NCBI GenBank assembly: GCA_964248625.1
Contig: CAXTZG010000078.1
Coordinates: 1-18,600, forward strand
Direction: 5' to 3'
Length of the DNA: 18,600 bases
DNA from: Lichenicola sp964248625
GTDB taxonomy: Bacteria > Pseudomonadota > Alphaproteobacteria > Acetobacterales > Acetobacteraceae
Of the stretch, positions 9,313 to 15,863 are shown piece by piece. The position numbers and the translations under genes were made by a program. The notes beneath the pieces are model-generated. The model was not told the origin of the DNA, made no database searches, and saw only the letters and a program-made list of their open reading frames with translations. Numbering within the stretch: position 1 is the first letter of the stretch; each line of letters opens with the position of its first letter.

Positions 9313-10478
9313 TCTCGTCTCGCACGCCGCCGCATGCCGTCGGGACACGGCTCCGGCGGCTCGCGGTCTGCCGCCGGCTCGCCCGATGGCAGGCCGCTGC
9401 TGTCGCCGACATGCAGCACGGTCCGGTTCCGGCCGAGCTGCTTGGCGCGGTACAGCGCCCGATCGGCGAACGCCATCTGGTCGTTCAGCGCCTGCCGGCC
9501 TGTGGCGATGCTCAAGCCGATGCTGACGGTCGCCGGAACGCCGTCTCCCGGCTCCGCGGCCGCGAACGCGACCCGGATGTCCTCGGCATGACCGCGCGCC
9601 TCCGCCACGGTCGCGCCGTCGAATGCCGCTGCGAACTCCTCGCCGCCGATCCGGCCGAAGATCGCGCGGTCGCCCAGGATGGCGGTCGCGATCTGCGTGA
9701 AGCGCAGGATCACGGCGTCGCCGGCCGCATGGCCCGACGTGTCGTTGATGCGCTTGAAGTGGTCGATGTCGAACAGCAGGATGCCGCGATGCTCGATGGC
9801 CTCGGCGGCGCGCCAGAATCCGCGCCGGTTGAGCACGCCGCTCAGCTCGTCATGCAGCGCCCGCGCCTGTTCGCGCAGGAAAGCCCCGTCGAGGATCAGC
9901 AGCATGCTCAGGCCCGGCCACAGCACCACCCAGCCTAGGAGCTCCGCCGGCAGCACGGAGGCGATCAGGCCATGCCATGACCGGCCGTCCCCGACGGGAC
10001 CCGACGCCGCCAGCCATGTCATGCAGAGCAGGTGCGCGATGCCGACGACGATCAGGCCGCGCCCGGCCGGCCTGCGCCGCCGCGCACGCAGCAGTGCCGT
10101 CAGCGACAGGCCGACCGGCATGATGCCGACCGCACCCGCCAGGGCAGGGAGGCGGGATGCCGCGCCGGACACCGCCAGCCACGAACTCCCGATCAGCCAG
10201 ACCGTCGAAGGGACCGCCAGCCACACCGGCGACGGCCGGCCACCGAAGCTCCGGCTCGTCGCCTGCCAGAAACAGCTGGCGGCGAGCAGGTCGAGCGCCA
10301 CCGCAGCCTGGCCGAGTGCTGGGAACGCCGTTGCCGGTGCAGGCATGGAGAAGGGCAGGCCGAGCGCTGCCGCCAGCGCGCCGAAGCCGAGCAGGCGCAG
10401 CGATGGGTGGGGCTGCTGCCGGGAAGCGACGCCGCACAGCATCGCCATCAGCAGCGGGACAAGGGCGAACGGGATCAT
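9303..10478 (-). CDS. Membrane-bound diguanylate cyclase (GGDEF domain)
   Basis: A 391 aa enzyme predicted to make cyclic di-GMP from two GTP. Residues 1 to about 205 are strongly hydrophobic with six or so membrane segments and no recognisable sensor family. The GGDEF domain follows at about 215-355: LLFDIDHFKRINDTSGHAAGD (metal and guanine site), GRIGGEEFAAAF with the active GGEEF signature near residue 278, and VSIGLSIATG. The signature is intact, so activity is expected. The position of the product-inhibition RxxD site before the motif reads GDRA, so the I-site is missing. The last 40 residues are polar and rich in Pro, Arg and Glu. ATG 10478 is chosen; TTG 10484 is also possible and neither has a clear ribosome site. 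Convergent with the aminotransferase, 12 bp apart. Confidence 0.92.
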   Translation of the reverse strand: MIPFALVPLLMAMLCGVASRQQPHPSLRLLGFGALAAALGLPFSMPAPATAFPALGQAAVALDLLAASCFWQATSRSFGGRPSPVWLAVPSTVWLIGSSWLAVSGAASRLPALAGAVGIMPVGLSLTALLRARRRRPAGRGLIVVGIAHLLCMTWLAASGPVGDGRSWHGLIASVLPAELLGWVVLWPGLSMLLILDGAFLREQARALHDELSGVLNRRGFWRAAEAIEHRGILLFDIDHFKRINDTSGHAAGDAVILRFTQIATAILGDRAIFGRIGGEEFAAAFDGATVAEARGHAEDIRVAFAAAEPGDGVPATVSIGLSIATGRQALNDQMAFADRALYRAKQLGRNRTVLHVGDSSGLPSGEPAADREPPEPCPDGMRRRARRDAR

Positions 10479-10852
10479 CGGCAAAGCCGACGACGACAGC
10501 AGAACGCGATCTGTTCAACTCCGGTAACAGGGAATGCCCAAACAGGCCTGTGCTGGACGGCCCGATCGTTCTGTGCATACCCGCAGAGACCGGACAGGTT
10601 TCATGAAAAGCCCGACAGCAGGACGCTGCCGGCCGCGGTCCGGCGACTGTGGCGCCCGTGAGGCCGCGAGCGTGGCGACGGGGCTGGCGGTCGGCGAGGT
10701 CGCCGGTTGCCGCCCGCAGGCACGCTGGCGAGCCGGGTGGCGGATTGTCAGGAAAAGTGACCCGGCCGTTTTACCTGTTCGAAGGCCTTCCCGGCAGTTA
10801 GGAAGATCGAAAGGCCGGCCATGTCGCCGCCGGGACGTGGAGAGCACGCGAC
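10479..10852. other. 374-bp intergenic region between divergent genes
   Basis: No convincing gene in either strand. It should hold the promoters of the diguanylate cyclase (minus) and of the small exported protein (plus). It contains an interrupted repeat CTGTT-N10-AACAG at 10511-10530 and the 10-bp palindromes ACAGGCCTGT (10542-10551) and GAAGGCCTTC (10781-10790). The stretch 10740-10815 is visibly less GC-rich than its surroundings. An open frame at 10534-10860 has no family resemblance and an Arg-rich shadow-like composition. Confidence 0.6.
10745..10774 (+). promoter_or_regulatory. Candidate sigma-70 type promoter for the small exported protein
   Basis: TTGTCA (10745-10750) is a good -35 element; with 18 bases between, TTTTAC (10769-10774) is a weak -10. 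It lies in the locally AT-richer part of the intergenic region, about 80 bases before the ATG at 10853. Weak evidence, by eye only. Confidence 0.25.
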
Positions 10853-11243
10853 ATGGATGAGCTTCTCCGCCTGCCGGTTTGCCGGGCCGGCCTGTTCGGT
10901 ATCGGCCTGCTGCTGGCTTNNNNNNNNNNCGGCCCGTGCGCAGCGGCAGGGCGCAGCGCCGCCGGTGTCGGGTCCGTCCGCCCCCGCTGACGCCAGCTCG
11001 CAGGAGAACCTCACCGTGCTCGGCCACCGCAAGCGGTTCGAGGCGGCGCCGATGCCCGGTCCCGAGCTGCCGCCCCCGCCCGACAAGCCCGGCCTGCATC
11101 TCGGTCGCTACAAGATCTCCGGCGACCAGAGCAAGAAGGACGGCTTCGACGATCAGACCGGAGCCTTCATCGCGCCGTTCGGGAGCGCCTATACCGGCGC
11201 CAGTCCGGTGGCCGGCGGTCTTGCCTCGCAGCACCAGCAATAA
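10853..11243 (+). CDS. Small exported proline-rich protein of unknown function, interrupted by an N run
   Basis: Read with the ten Ns removed, this is a 126 aa secreted protein. Residues 1-26 form a signal peptide: MDELLRLPVCRAG, then hydrophobic LFGIGLLLA, then SARA before Gln, a classic AxA cleavage site that spans the gap. The mature part is polar and Pro/Gly-rich: ENLTVLGHRKRFEAAPMPG, ELPPPPDKPGLHLGRYKIS and DDQTGAFIAPFGSAY. I recognise no domain. Kept as submitted (ten Ns), the frame before the gap does not meet the frame after it, so automated gene callers will either start inside a poor N terminus or miss the signal peptide. The start ATG 10853 has GGAG at 10839-10842. Convergent with the thioester-reductase-like gene, 49 bp away. 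Confidence 0.7.
10920..10929. other. Assembly gap placeholder (10 N) inside a signal-peptide coding region
   Basis: Ten undetermined bases. The frame from ATG 10853 leaves a single T (10919) before the gap; the downstream frame begins with CG (10930-10931) followed by GCC CGT GCG CAG. The two join only when the true gap is a multiple of three, and at zero length they form TCG (Ser), completing a SARA-Q signal peptidase site. Confidence 0.97.
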
Positions 11244-11292
11244 AGGCCCCTTGCCTCGGCAGGCCGACCCGGGACGGCCGGACCGCGACGCG

Positions 11293-12435
11293 TCAGGCGG
11301 CTTGGGCGAGGAAGCTCATGACGTAGTGCCGCAGGCTTTCGACATCGAGCGTCCGCTGCGGCCCCACCCCGGCCGCCCGCACGTTGCGACGGTCGAACCG
11401 GCGTATCTGAGCGAAATACGGCACGTAATGGCGCAGTCTCTGCATCAGCATCTCCGCCAGCCTGCCGTCCGGGCCGCCACCGTCCGCTGCCCGCCCGATC
11501 GTCAGGCCTGACAGCGGCGACAGCGTCGCCAGCACCTCGATCAGCGACAGCGGGCTGTCGCTCGTCAGATGGAATGCATGCCCCAGGCTGGGGTCGCCCG
11601 CATCAAGGAGCTGGATCATTTCGTCGACCACCACGTCGACCGGGATCAGGTCGAGCGTGGAGCCGTGCGGCAGCGGCAGCAGGATGGTCTGCCCGTGTGC
11701 CCGCGGCAGGCGGCCCAGCGCCCGCATCGTCTCGATCACCTTGTAGAAGCCCGACGGCGCGGAGAAACGCTGCGTGACCGAGTGGGCGATGATGATGCTG
11801 GGGCGCAGGATGCGGAACGGCATGCCGGACGCGTGGCAGGTGCTGCGGACCAGCGCCTCGGCTTCCCACTTGCTTTCCTCGTAGGCGTTGCTGAAGCCGG
11901 GCGGCCGATCGGTCGCGTCCTCGAGGATGTCGCCGCCGCGATTGCCGGCGACGTAGGCGGTGCTGACATAGTTGAATTCGCTGGCGCCCAGCTGTCTGGC
12001 GGCAGCCAGCATCGCGCGCGTGCCGTCGATGTTGGCCGCACGCACCGCCTCGCGGTCGGCAGCGCGGAACGACAGGTTGGCGGCGCAATGCAGCAGCCGG
12101 AACGGCCGGTCCGGACGGGCGGATCGCCACCGGGTCGCAGCCTGGATCCAGTCCGGCTCACTGACGTCGCCGCGGATCGCTTCCGCACGCCGGAGCATGG
12201 CATCGATGCCGCCTGCGGCGACCCGATCCTCGCCGACGCCGCGCAAGGCGTCCTGCAGCTTGAGGTTGGCGCTGTTGTCGTCGCCGGAGCGGATCAGACA
12301 TCCGGCACTGGCGCGCTGATGGCGCTGCAGCCAGCCCGCTACGAACTGGGCGCCGAGAAAGCCGCTGCCGCCGGTGACAAGAAGGTCTTCGACCGGGACT
12401 GTCCGATCAAGAAGCCGGTCCTGTCGGCACTGCAT
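11293..12435 (-). CDS. Extended SDR, thioester-reductase-like (NAD_binding_4 type)
   Basis: A 380 aa NAD(P)-dependent reductase or epimerase-like protein. From ATG 12435 the nucleotide loop TGGSGFLG is at 21-28, STAYVAG at 158-164 and the catalytic Y185-x3-K189 in NAYEESKWEAE. The spacing, the long insert after the first helix, and FRILRPSIIIAHS and LDLIPVDVVVDEMIQLLDAG match the thioester reductase / male-sterility branch that reduces carrier- or CoA-bound acyl chains, more than sugar epimerases. No carrier or adenylation domain is attached, so it is a stand-alone protein. ATG 12435 is preferred because AGGGA lies about five bases upstream; an earlier ATG pair at 12474/12471 would add 13 or 12 residues without a ribosome site. 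Substrate unknown. Confidence 0.85.
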   Translation of the reverse strand: MQCRQDRLLDRTVPVEDLLVTGGSGFLGAQFVAGWLQRHQRASAGCLIRSGDDNSANLKLQDALRGVGEDRVAAGGIDAMLRRAEAIRGDVSEPDWIQAATRWRSARPDRPFRLLHCAANLSFRAADREAVRAANIDGTRAMLAAARQLGASEFNYVSTAYVAGNRGGDILEDATDRPPGFSNAYEESKWEAEALVRSTCHASGMPFRILRPSIIIAHSVTQRFSAPSGFYKVIETMRALGRLPRAHGQTILLPLPHGSTLDLIPVDVVVDEMIQLLDAGDPSLGHAFHLTSDSPLSLIEVLATLSPLSGLTIGRAADGGGPDGRLAEMLMQRLRHYVPYFAQIRRFDRRNVRAAGVGPQRTLDVESLRHYVMSFLAQAA

Positions 12436-12600
12436 GGCGTCCCTGCTTCTGAGAGCCCTGTAAGTGTGCATCATGCTGTCGCGGCACAAGCCGGATTTTG
12501 CTATACGGCCACCGGCTGTCGCGTCCCGGACAAGGGAACCACGCGCATCGGCCCGCGTTCGAGGCAGCCGCAGCTGCAACACCATCTGAGGGTTAGCGCC

Positions 12601-12960
12601 ATTTTCAAGGGAAACAAGTTCGGCGAGCGTCAGTCAACGTCCGCCGAGGCGAAGCAGGCCATCCTGGCCAAGTTCCAGTCGCGCCCGCCGGCGGACGATC
12701 CGGAGGTCCAGGCACGCGCCGCCGAGCGCAAGGCGATCGCCGACGCCCGCGACGCCCGTCTGGCCGAGCGACGGCTCGAGCGCGAGGCCGAGGCCGCGCG
12801 CCAGGCCGTCGAGCGGGAAGCGGCGCTGGCCGCGGAGGCCGTGCGTCGCAAGGAGGAGGAAGTGCAGGCCGCCGAGGCGCTGCGTGCCGCCGCCCTGCTC
12901 AAGCTGGAGCAGAAGGCAGCCCGCGACGCCCGCTACGCTGCTCGCAAGGCACGTCGCTGA
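12601..12960 (+). CDS. DUF6481-like charged coiled-coil protein, start codon unclear
   Basis: A protein of about 119 aa made almost wholly of Ala, Glu, Arg and Lys helix. The head FKGNKFGERQSTSAEAKQ followed by ILAKFQSRPPADDPEVQ, the long E/A/R helix and the tail KAARDARYAARKARR match my memory of the DUF6481 family in alphaproteobacteria; function unknown, presumably cytosolic. The conserved head begins exactly here, but no ATG, GTG or TTG is present at or just before it. In-frame choices are ATT 12601 (with GAGGG at 12588-12592), CTG 12586, or GTG 12466, which would add 45 residues of unfamilial sequence. The stated start is the family boundary, not a proven codon. It overlaps the next SDR gene by four bases. 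Confidence 0.75.
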   Translation: MFKGNKFGERQSTSAEAKQAILAKFQSRPPADDPEVQARAAERKAIADARDARLAERRLEREAEAARQAVEREAALAAEAVRRKEEEVQAAEALRAAALLKLEQKAARDARYAARKARR

Positions 12961-13811
12961 ACCCAGCCGGGACCGCCCGGACCCCGACCGCCGTCGTCAC
13001 CGGCAGCACCGGCGGGATCGGCCGCTGGATCGCGCTCGGCCTTGCCCGGGCCGGCCACCAGCTGGTGCTGGTCGGGCGGTCGGCGGAGCGGCTGGCGGCG
13101 GCCGTTGCCTGGATTGAGATCTTAGCGCCGGGCGCACGGCTTTCGACCGTGCGGGCCGATCTGTCGCTGCTCGGCGAAACCAGACGGGCCGCGCGGGAGA
13201 TCGCTGCGCTTGCACCTGTGGTCGATGTCCTGGTCAACAATGCCGGGACCCTGTCGCCGCGTCGCGTCGAGACCGCCGAGGGCCACGAGCTCACCCTTGC
13301 GGTGAACCATCTGGCCCCCTTCGTCCTGACCCGGATGCTGCTGCCGGCGCTGCAGGCCGGCGGGACGGGGCGCGTGGTGATGGTCGGCTCGTCCAGCGCC
13401 GACCGGGCGACGATCGACCCCGACGACCTGGAGCTCAGGCGCGGCTGGTTCATGGCGCGCGCCTACGCCCGCTCCAAGCTCGCCCTGCTGATGACCAGCA
13501 TCGAGACGGCCGCGCGGCTGCGGGAGCTGGGCGTCACCATCAACGTCGTGCATCCCGGCCTTGTCGCCACCGGGCTGGTGCGCAGCGGCGGCATCGAGCA
13601 GCTGGTTTGGCGCGCGATGAGCCGGTTCGCCCTGACCGAGGCGCAGGGCGCCGACACCCCGCTTCATGCGGCACTGGCGCCGGAGCTCGCCGGCGTCAGC
13701 GGATGCTATTTGAAGTCGCGTGCCGTGGTCGCGCCGAACCGGCGGGCGCTTGAGCCGGCGCTGCGGGCGCGGGTGCTGGCGGCGACGGAGCGGCTGGCGG
13801 GCGCGGACTGA
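12957..13811 (+). CDS. Classical SDR oxidoreductase (retinol-dehydrogenase-like), probable CTG start
   Basis: A 284 aa NAD(P)-dependent dehydrogenase. From 12957, TGSTGGIG (15-22) is the nucleotide loop, NNAG is at 94-97, the catalytic Ser lies in VGSSS (143-147) and Y170-x3-K174 completes the active site; VHPGLVATGL follows. All catalytic parts are present, so the gene is intact. The oddity is the start: no ATG, GTG or TTG exists upstream of the nucleotide loop in this frame; the first one, GTG 13065, would delete the loop. CTG 12957 has AAGG at 12946-12949 and overlaps the previous stop as CTGA, so initiation on CTG coupled to the upstream gene is the best reading. The 3' end overlaps the minus-strand SDR by 116 bp. 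Substrate unknown. Confidence 0.88.
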   Translation: MNPAGTARTPTAVVTGSTGGIGRWIALGLARAGHQLVLVGRSAERLAAAVAWIEILAPGARLSTVRADLSLLGETRRAAREIAALAPVVDVLVNNAGTLSPRRVETAEGHELTLAVNHLAPFVLTRMLLPALQAGGTGRVVMVGSSSADRATIDPDDLELRRGWFMARAYARSKLALLMTSIETAARLRELGVTINVVHPGLVATGLVRSGGIEQLVWRAMSRFALTEAQGADTPLHAALAPELAGVSGCYLKSRAVVAPNRRALEPALRARVLAATERLAGAD

Positions 13812-14778
13812 CCGGCCGCAGGCGACGCCAGGCACCGGCGACGCCGAGCTGGCTGCTCCAGCCCCTGGCACCCCGTCGGAACGGCCCGTGCATCGAGAAG
13901 CCGGCCTGCTTGGCCGTGAACAGGCAGGCGACCTGTTGCCGCATCTCCTCGTCGCGCGGCATCTCCGACGCGAAATCGCTCTTCGACACCAGGTATCCGG
14001 CGAGCCGCGGCGACAGCCGCGCGATCCAGGAGAAGGCCAGCACCACGCCGGTGAGCAGCATCTCGCCGCCGCGTCCGGTGGCGCACAGATACACCCCCTG
14101 CGCCGCGATATCGGCCTGATACACCGGGGGCACCGGGCGCGCCGGGAACCCCATGTGCGAGACCGCATGATCGAAGAACGGCGTGTTGATCGCCGGCGGG
14201 AACAGCGTGCCGATCCGCACCCGGCTGCCGGCCAGCCGCAGCTCCATCCGGAGCGACTGGCCGAAGGCCCGCACCGCCGCCTTGGCGCCGCAATAGGAGG
14301 TCATCAGCGGCACGCCGTGGAACACCACGGCGGAACAGACATTGACGATCATGCCCTCGTCGCGCGGCCGCATGTGCGACAGCGCCACCCGGGTCCCGTT
14401 GACGGTGCCGAGATAGGTCACGTCGGTGACGCGCCGGAACTCGGCCTCGGACACGTCGGTGAAGTGGCCATAGACGCCGTTGCCGGCTGCATTCACCCAG
14501 ACGCCGATCGGCCCGAGCGCTGCCGCGACCGCGCGCGCGGCAGCGGCCAGGGCGGCGCTGTCGGTCACGTCGGCGGCAGCCCACGCCACCGCAGCGCCCG
14601 GGCTCTGTTGCTCGATCAGCGAAGCGGCCGCGGCCAGCCCGGCGCCGCTGCGCGACACCAGCCCGACCTTCCAGCCGCGGCTGGCGAACAGGGCGGCGCT
14701 GCACAGCCCGATGCCCGAGGACGCGCCGGTCACCAGCACGACGCGCGTCTGCATCGCCTCGGTCACGGGCTTTGGCAT
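13696..14778 (-). CDS. Classical SDR oxidoreductase with an antisense-overlapping C-terminal tail
   Basis: A 360 aa NAD(P)-dependent dehydrogenase. TGASSGIG (17-24) is the nucleotide loop, VNAAGN at about 95-100 takes the NNAG place, S149 and Y162-x3-K166 are the catalytic residues, and FPPAINTPFFDH follows. A hydrophobic stretch near 240-265 may touch the membrane. ATG 14778 is used; ATG 14805 would add nine residues and ATG 14754 would remove eight, and none has a good ribosome site. The last 38 or so residues, a Pro/Ala/Arg-rich tail, are read from the strand opposite the end of the other SDR gene and look like read-through past a lost stop. It diverges from cysD. Substrate unknown. Confidence 0.88.
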   Translation of the reverse strand: MPKPVTEAMQTRVVLVTGASSGIGLCSAALFASRGWKVGLVSRSGAGLAAAASLIEQQSPGAAVAWAAADVTDSAALAAAARAVAAALGPIGVWVNAAGNGVYGHFTDVSEAEFRRVTDVTYLGTVNGTRVALSHMRPRDEGMIVNVCSAVVFHGVPLMTSYCGAKAAVRAFGQSLRMELRLAGSRVRIGTLFPPAINTPFFDHAVSHMGFPARPVPPVYQADIAAQGVYLCATGRGGEMLLTGVVLAFSWIARLSPRLAGYLVSKSDFASEMPRDEEMRQQVACLFTAKQAGFSMHGPFRRGARGWSSQLGVAGAWRRLRPVSPRPPAAPSPPAPAPAAPAQAPAGSARPRHATSNSIR

Positions 14779-14807
14779 GCGATAAGGTTCAACGGCATCC
14801 CGCATTA

Positions 14808-14822
14808 GCGCCGGTCCGGCGC
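14808..14822. promoter_or_regulatory. 15-bp palindrome between the SDR gene and cysD
   Basis: GCGCCGG (14808-14814), one T, CCGGCGC (14816-14822) is a perfect 7-bp inverted repeat with a single central base. It sits between divergent genes, 30 bp before the minus SDR start at 14778 and 139 bp before cysD. It could be an operator, or a hairpin near the SDR ribosome site. GC-rich background weakens the call. Confidence 0.35.
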
Positions 14823-14960
14823 CGGCTGTAAATCATGCCGCCCGTCCGGCCGCGCGGAGGCGCGCTGTGCAGGCATGTGCCATGGCGGCTGGACGCGGGC
14901 CATGCGACTGCTATCGGGTGGCGGCCACGGGCAGCATCGTCCGACCGAGGAGCGACGACC

Positions 14961-15863
14961 GTGAGCCTATCGCTGACCCACCTGCAGCGCCTGGAAGCCG
15001 AGAGCATCCACATCCTGCAGGAGGTGGTGTCCGAAGCCGAGCGGCCGGTGATGCTCTATTCGGTCGGCAAGGACAGCGCGGTGATGCTGCATCTGGCGCG
15101 CAAGGCGTTCCATCCGGCGCCGCCGCCGTTTCCGCTGCTGCATGTCGACACCACCTGGAAGTTCCGGGCGATGTACGAAATGCGCGACCGCATGGCGCGC
15201 GACAGCGGCATGGAGCTGCTGGTCCACCACAATCCCGAGGCGCGTGCGCGCGGCATCAACCCGTTCGATCACGGCGCGCTGCATACCGACATGTGGAAGA
15301 CCGAGGGTCTGAAGCAGGCGCTCGACAAGGGCGGCTTCGACGCGGCCTTCGGGGGCGCCCGGCGCGACGAGGAGAAGAGCCGCGCCAAGGAGCGGATCTT
15401 CTCGTTCCGCTCGGCGAGCCATCGCTGGGACCCGAAGAACCAGCGGCCGGAGCTGTGGCGGCTCTACAATGCGCGCAAGGCCAGGGGCGAGAGCATCCGC
15501 GTGTTCCCGCTCTCCAACTGGACCGAGCTCGACATCTGGCAATACATCCAGCGCGAGGCGATCCCGATCGTGCCGCTGTATTTCGCGAGCCCCCGGCCGA
15601 CGGTGCTGCGCGACGGGCTGATCCTGGTGGTCGACGACGAGCGCTTCCGGCTGCATCCGGGCGAGACGCCGGTGATGCGCAGCGTCCGCTTCCGCACGCT
15701 GGGCGACTACCCGCTGACCGGCGCCGTCCAGAGCACGGCAGCCACCCTGCCGGAGGTGATCCAGGAGATGCTGCTGACCACCACCAGCGAGCGCCAGGGC
15801 CGCGCCATCGACCATGACGCAACCGCGTCGATGGAGAAGAAGAAGCAGGAGGGCTACTTCTGA
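14961..15863 (+). CDS. cysD: Sulfate adenylyltransferase subunit 2
   Basis: The small, catalytic subunit of ATP sulfurylase, which with CysN makes adenosine 5'-phosphosulfate from ATP and sulfate in the cytosol. It is 300 aa against about 302 in E. coli. The PP-loop ATP pyrophosphatase motif YSVGKDS is at 33-39, followed by HVDTTWKFRAMYEMRD, GGARRDEEKSRAKER and SNWTELDIWQYIQ, all CysD hallmarks; the C terminus KKKQEGYF is also standard. GTG 14961 is chosen because GAGGAG at 14947-14952 stands eight bases before it and the protein then starts at the family boundary. The stop shares one base with the cysNC start (TGATG), so the two are coupled. Confidence 0.97.
   Translation: MSLSLTHLQRLEAESIHILQEVVSEAERPVMLYSVGKDSAVMLHLARKAFHPAPPPFPLLHVDTTWKFRAMYEMRDRMARDSGMELLVHHNPEARARGINPFDHGALHTDMWKTEGLKQALDKGGFDAAFGGARRDEEKSRAKERIFSFRSASHRWDPKNQRPELWRLYNARKARGESIRVFPLSNWTELDIWQYIQREAIPIVPLYFASPRPTVLRDGLILVVDDERFRLHPGETPVMRSVRFRTLGDYPLTGAVQSTAATLPEVIQEMLLTTTSERQGRAIDHDATASMEKKKQEGYF

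Noticed and set aside
10511..10551. Possible LexA/SOS box around GTTC and the palindrome ACAGGCCTGT
   Set aside because: No GTTC-N7-GTTC or GAAC-N7-GAAC spacing is present; short palindromes are expected by chance at this base composition.
10534..10860. Open frame of 108 codons in the intergenic region
   Set aside because: No ribosome site at its start, Arg-rich composition typical of non-coding GC-rich DNA, and no family resemblance.
14823..14960. Possible sulfur-related riboswitch in the cysD leader
   Set aside because: No SAM or SAH riboswitch core that I can recognise; only generic GC-rich stems are visible.
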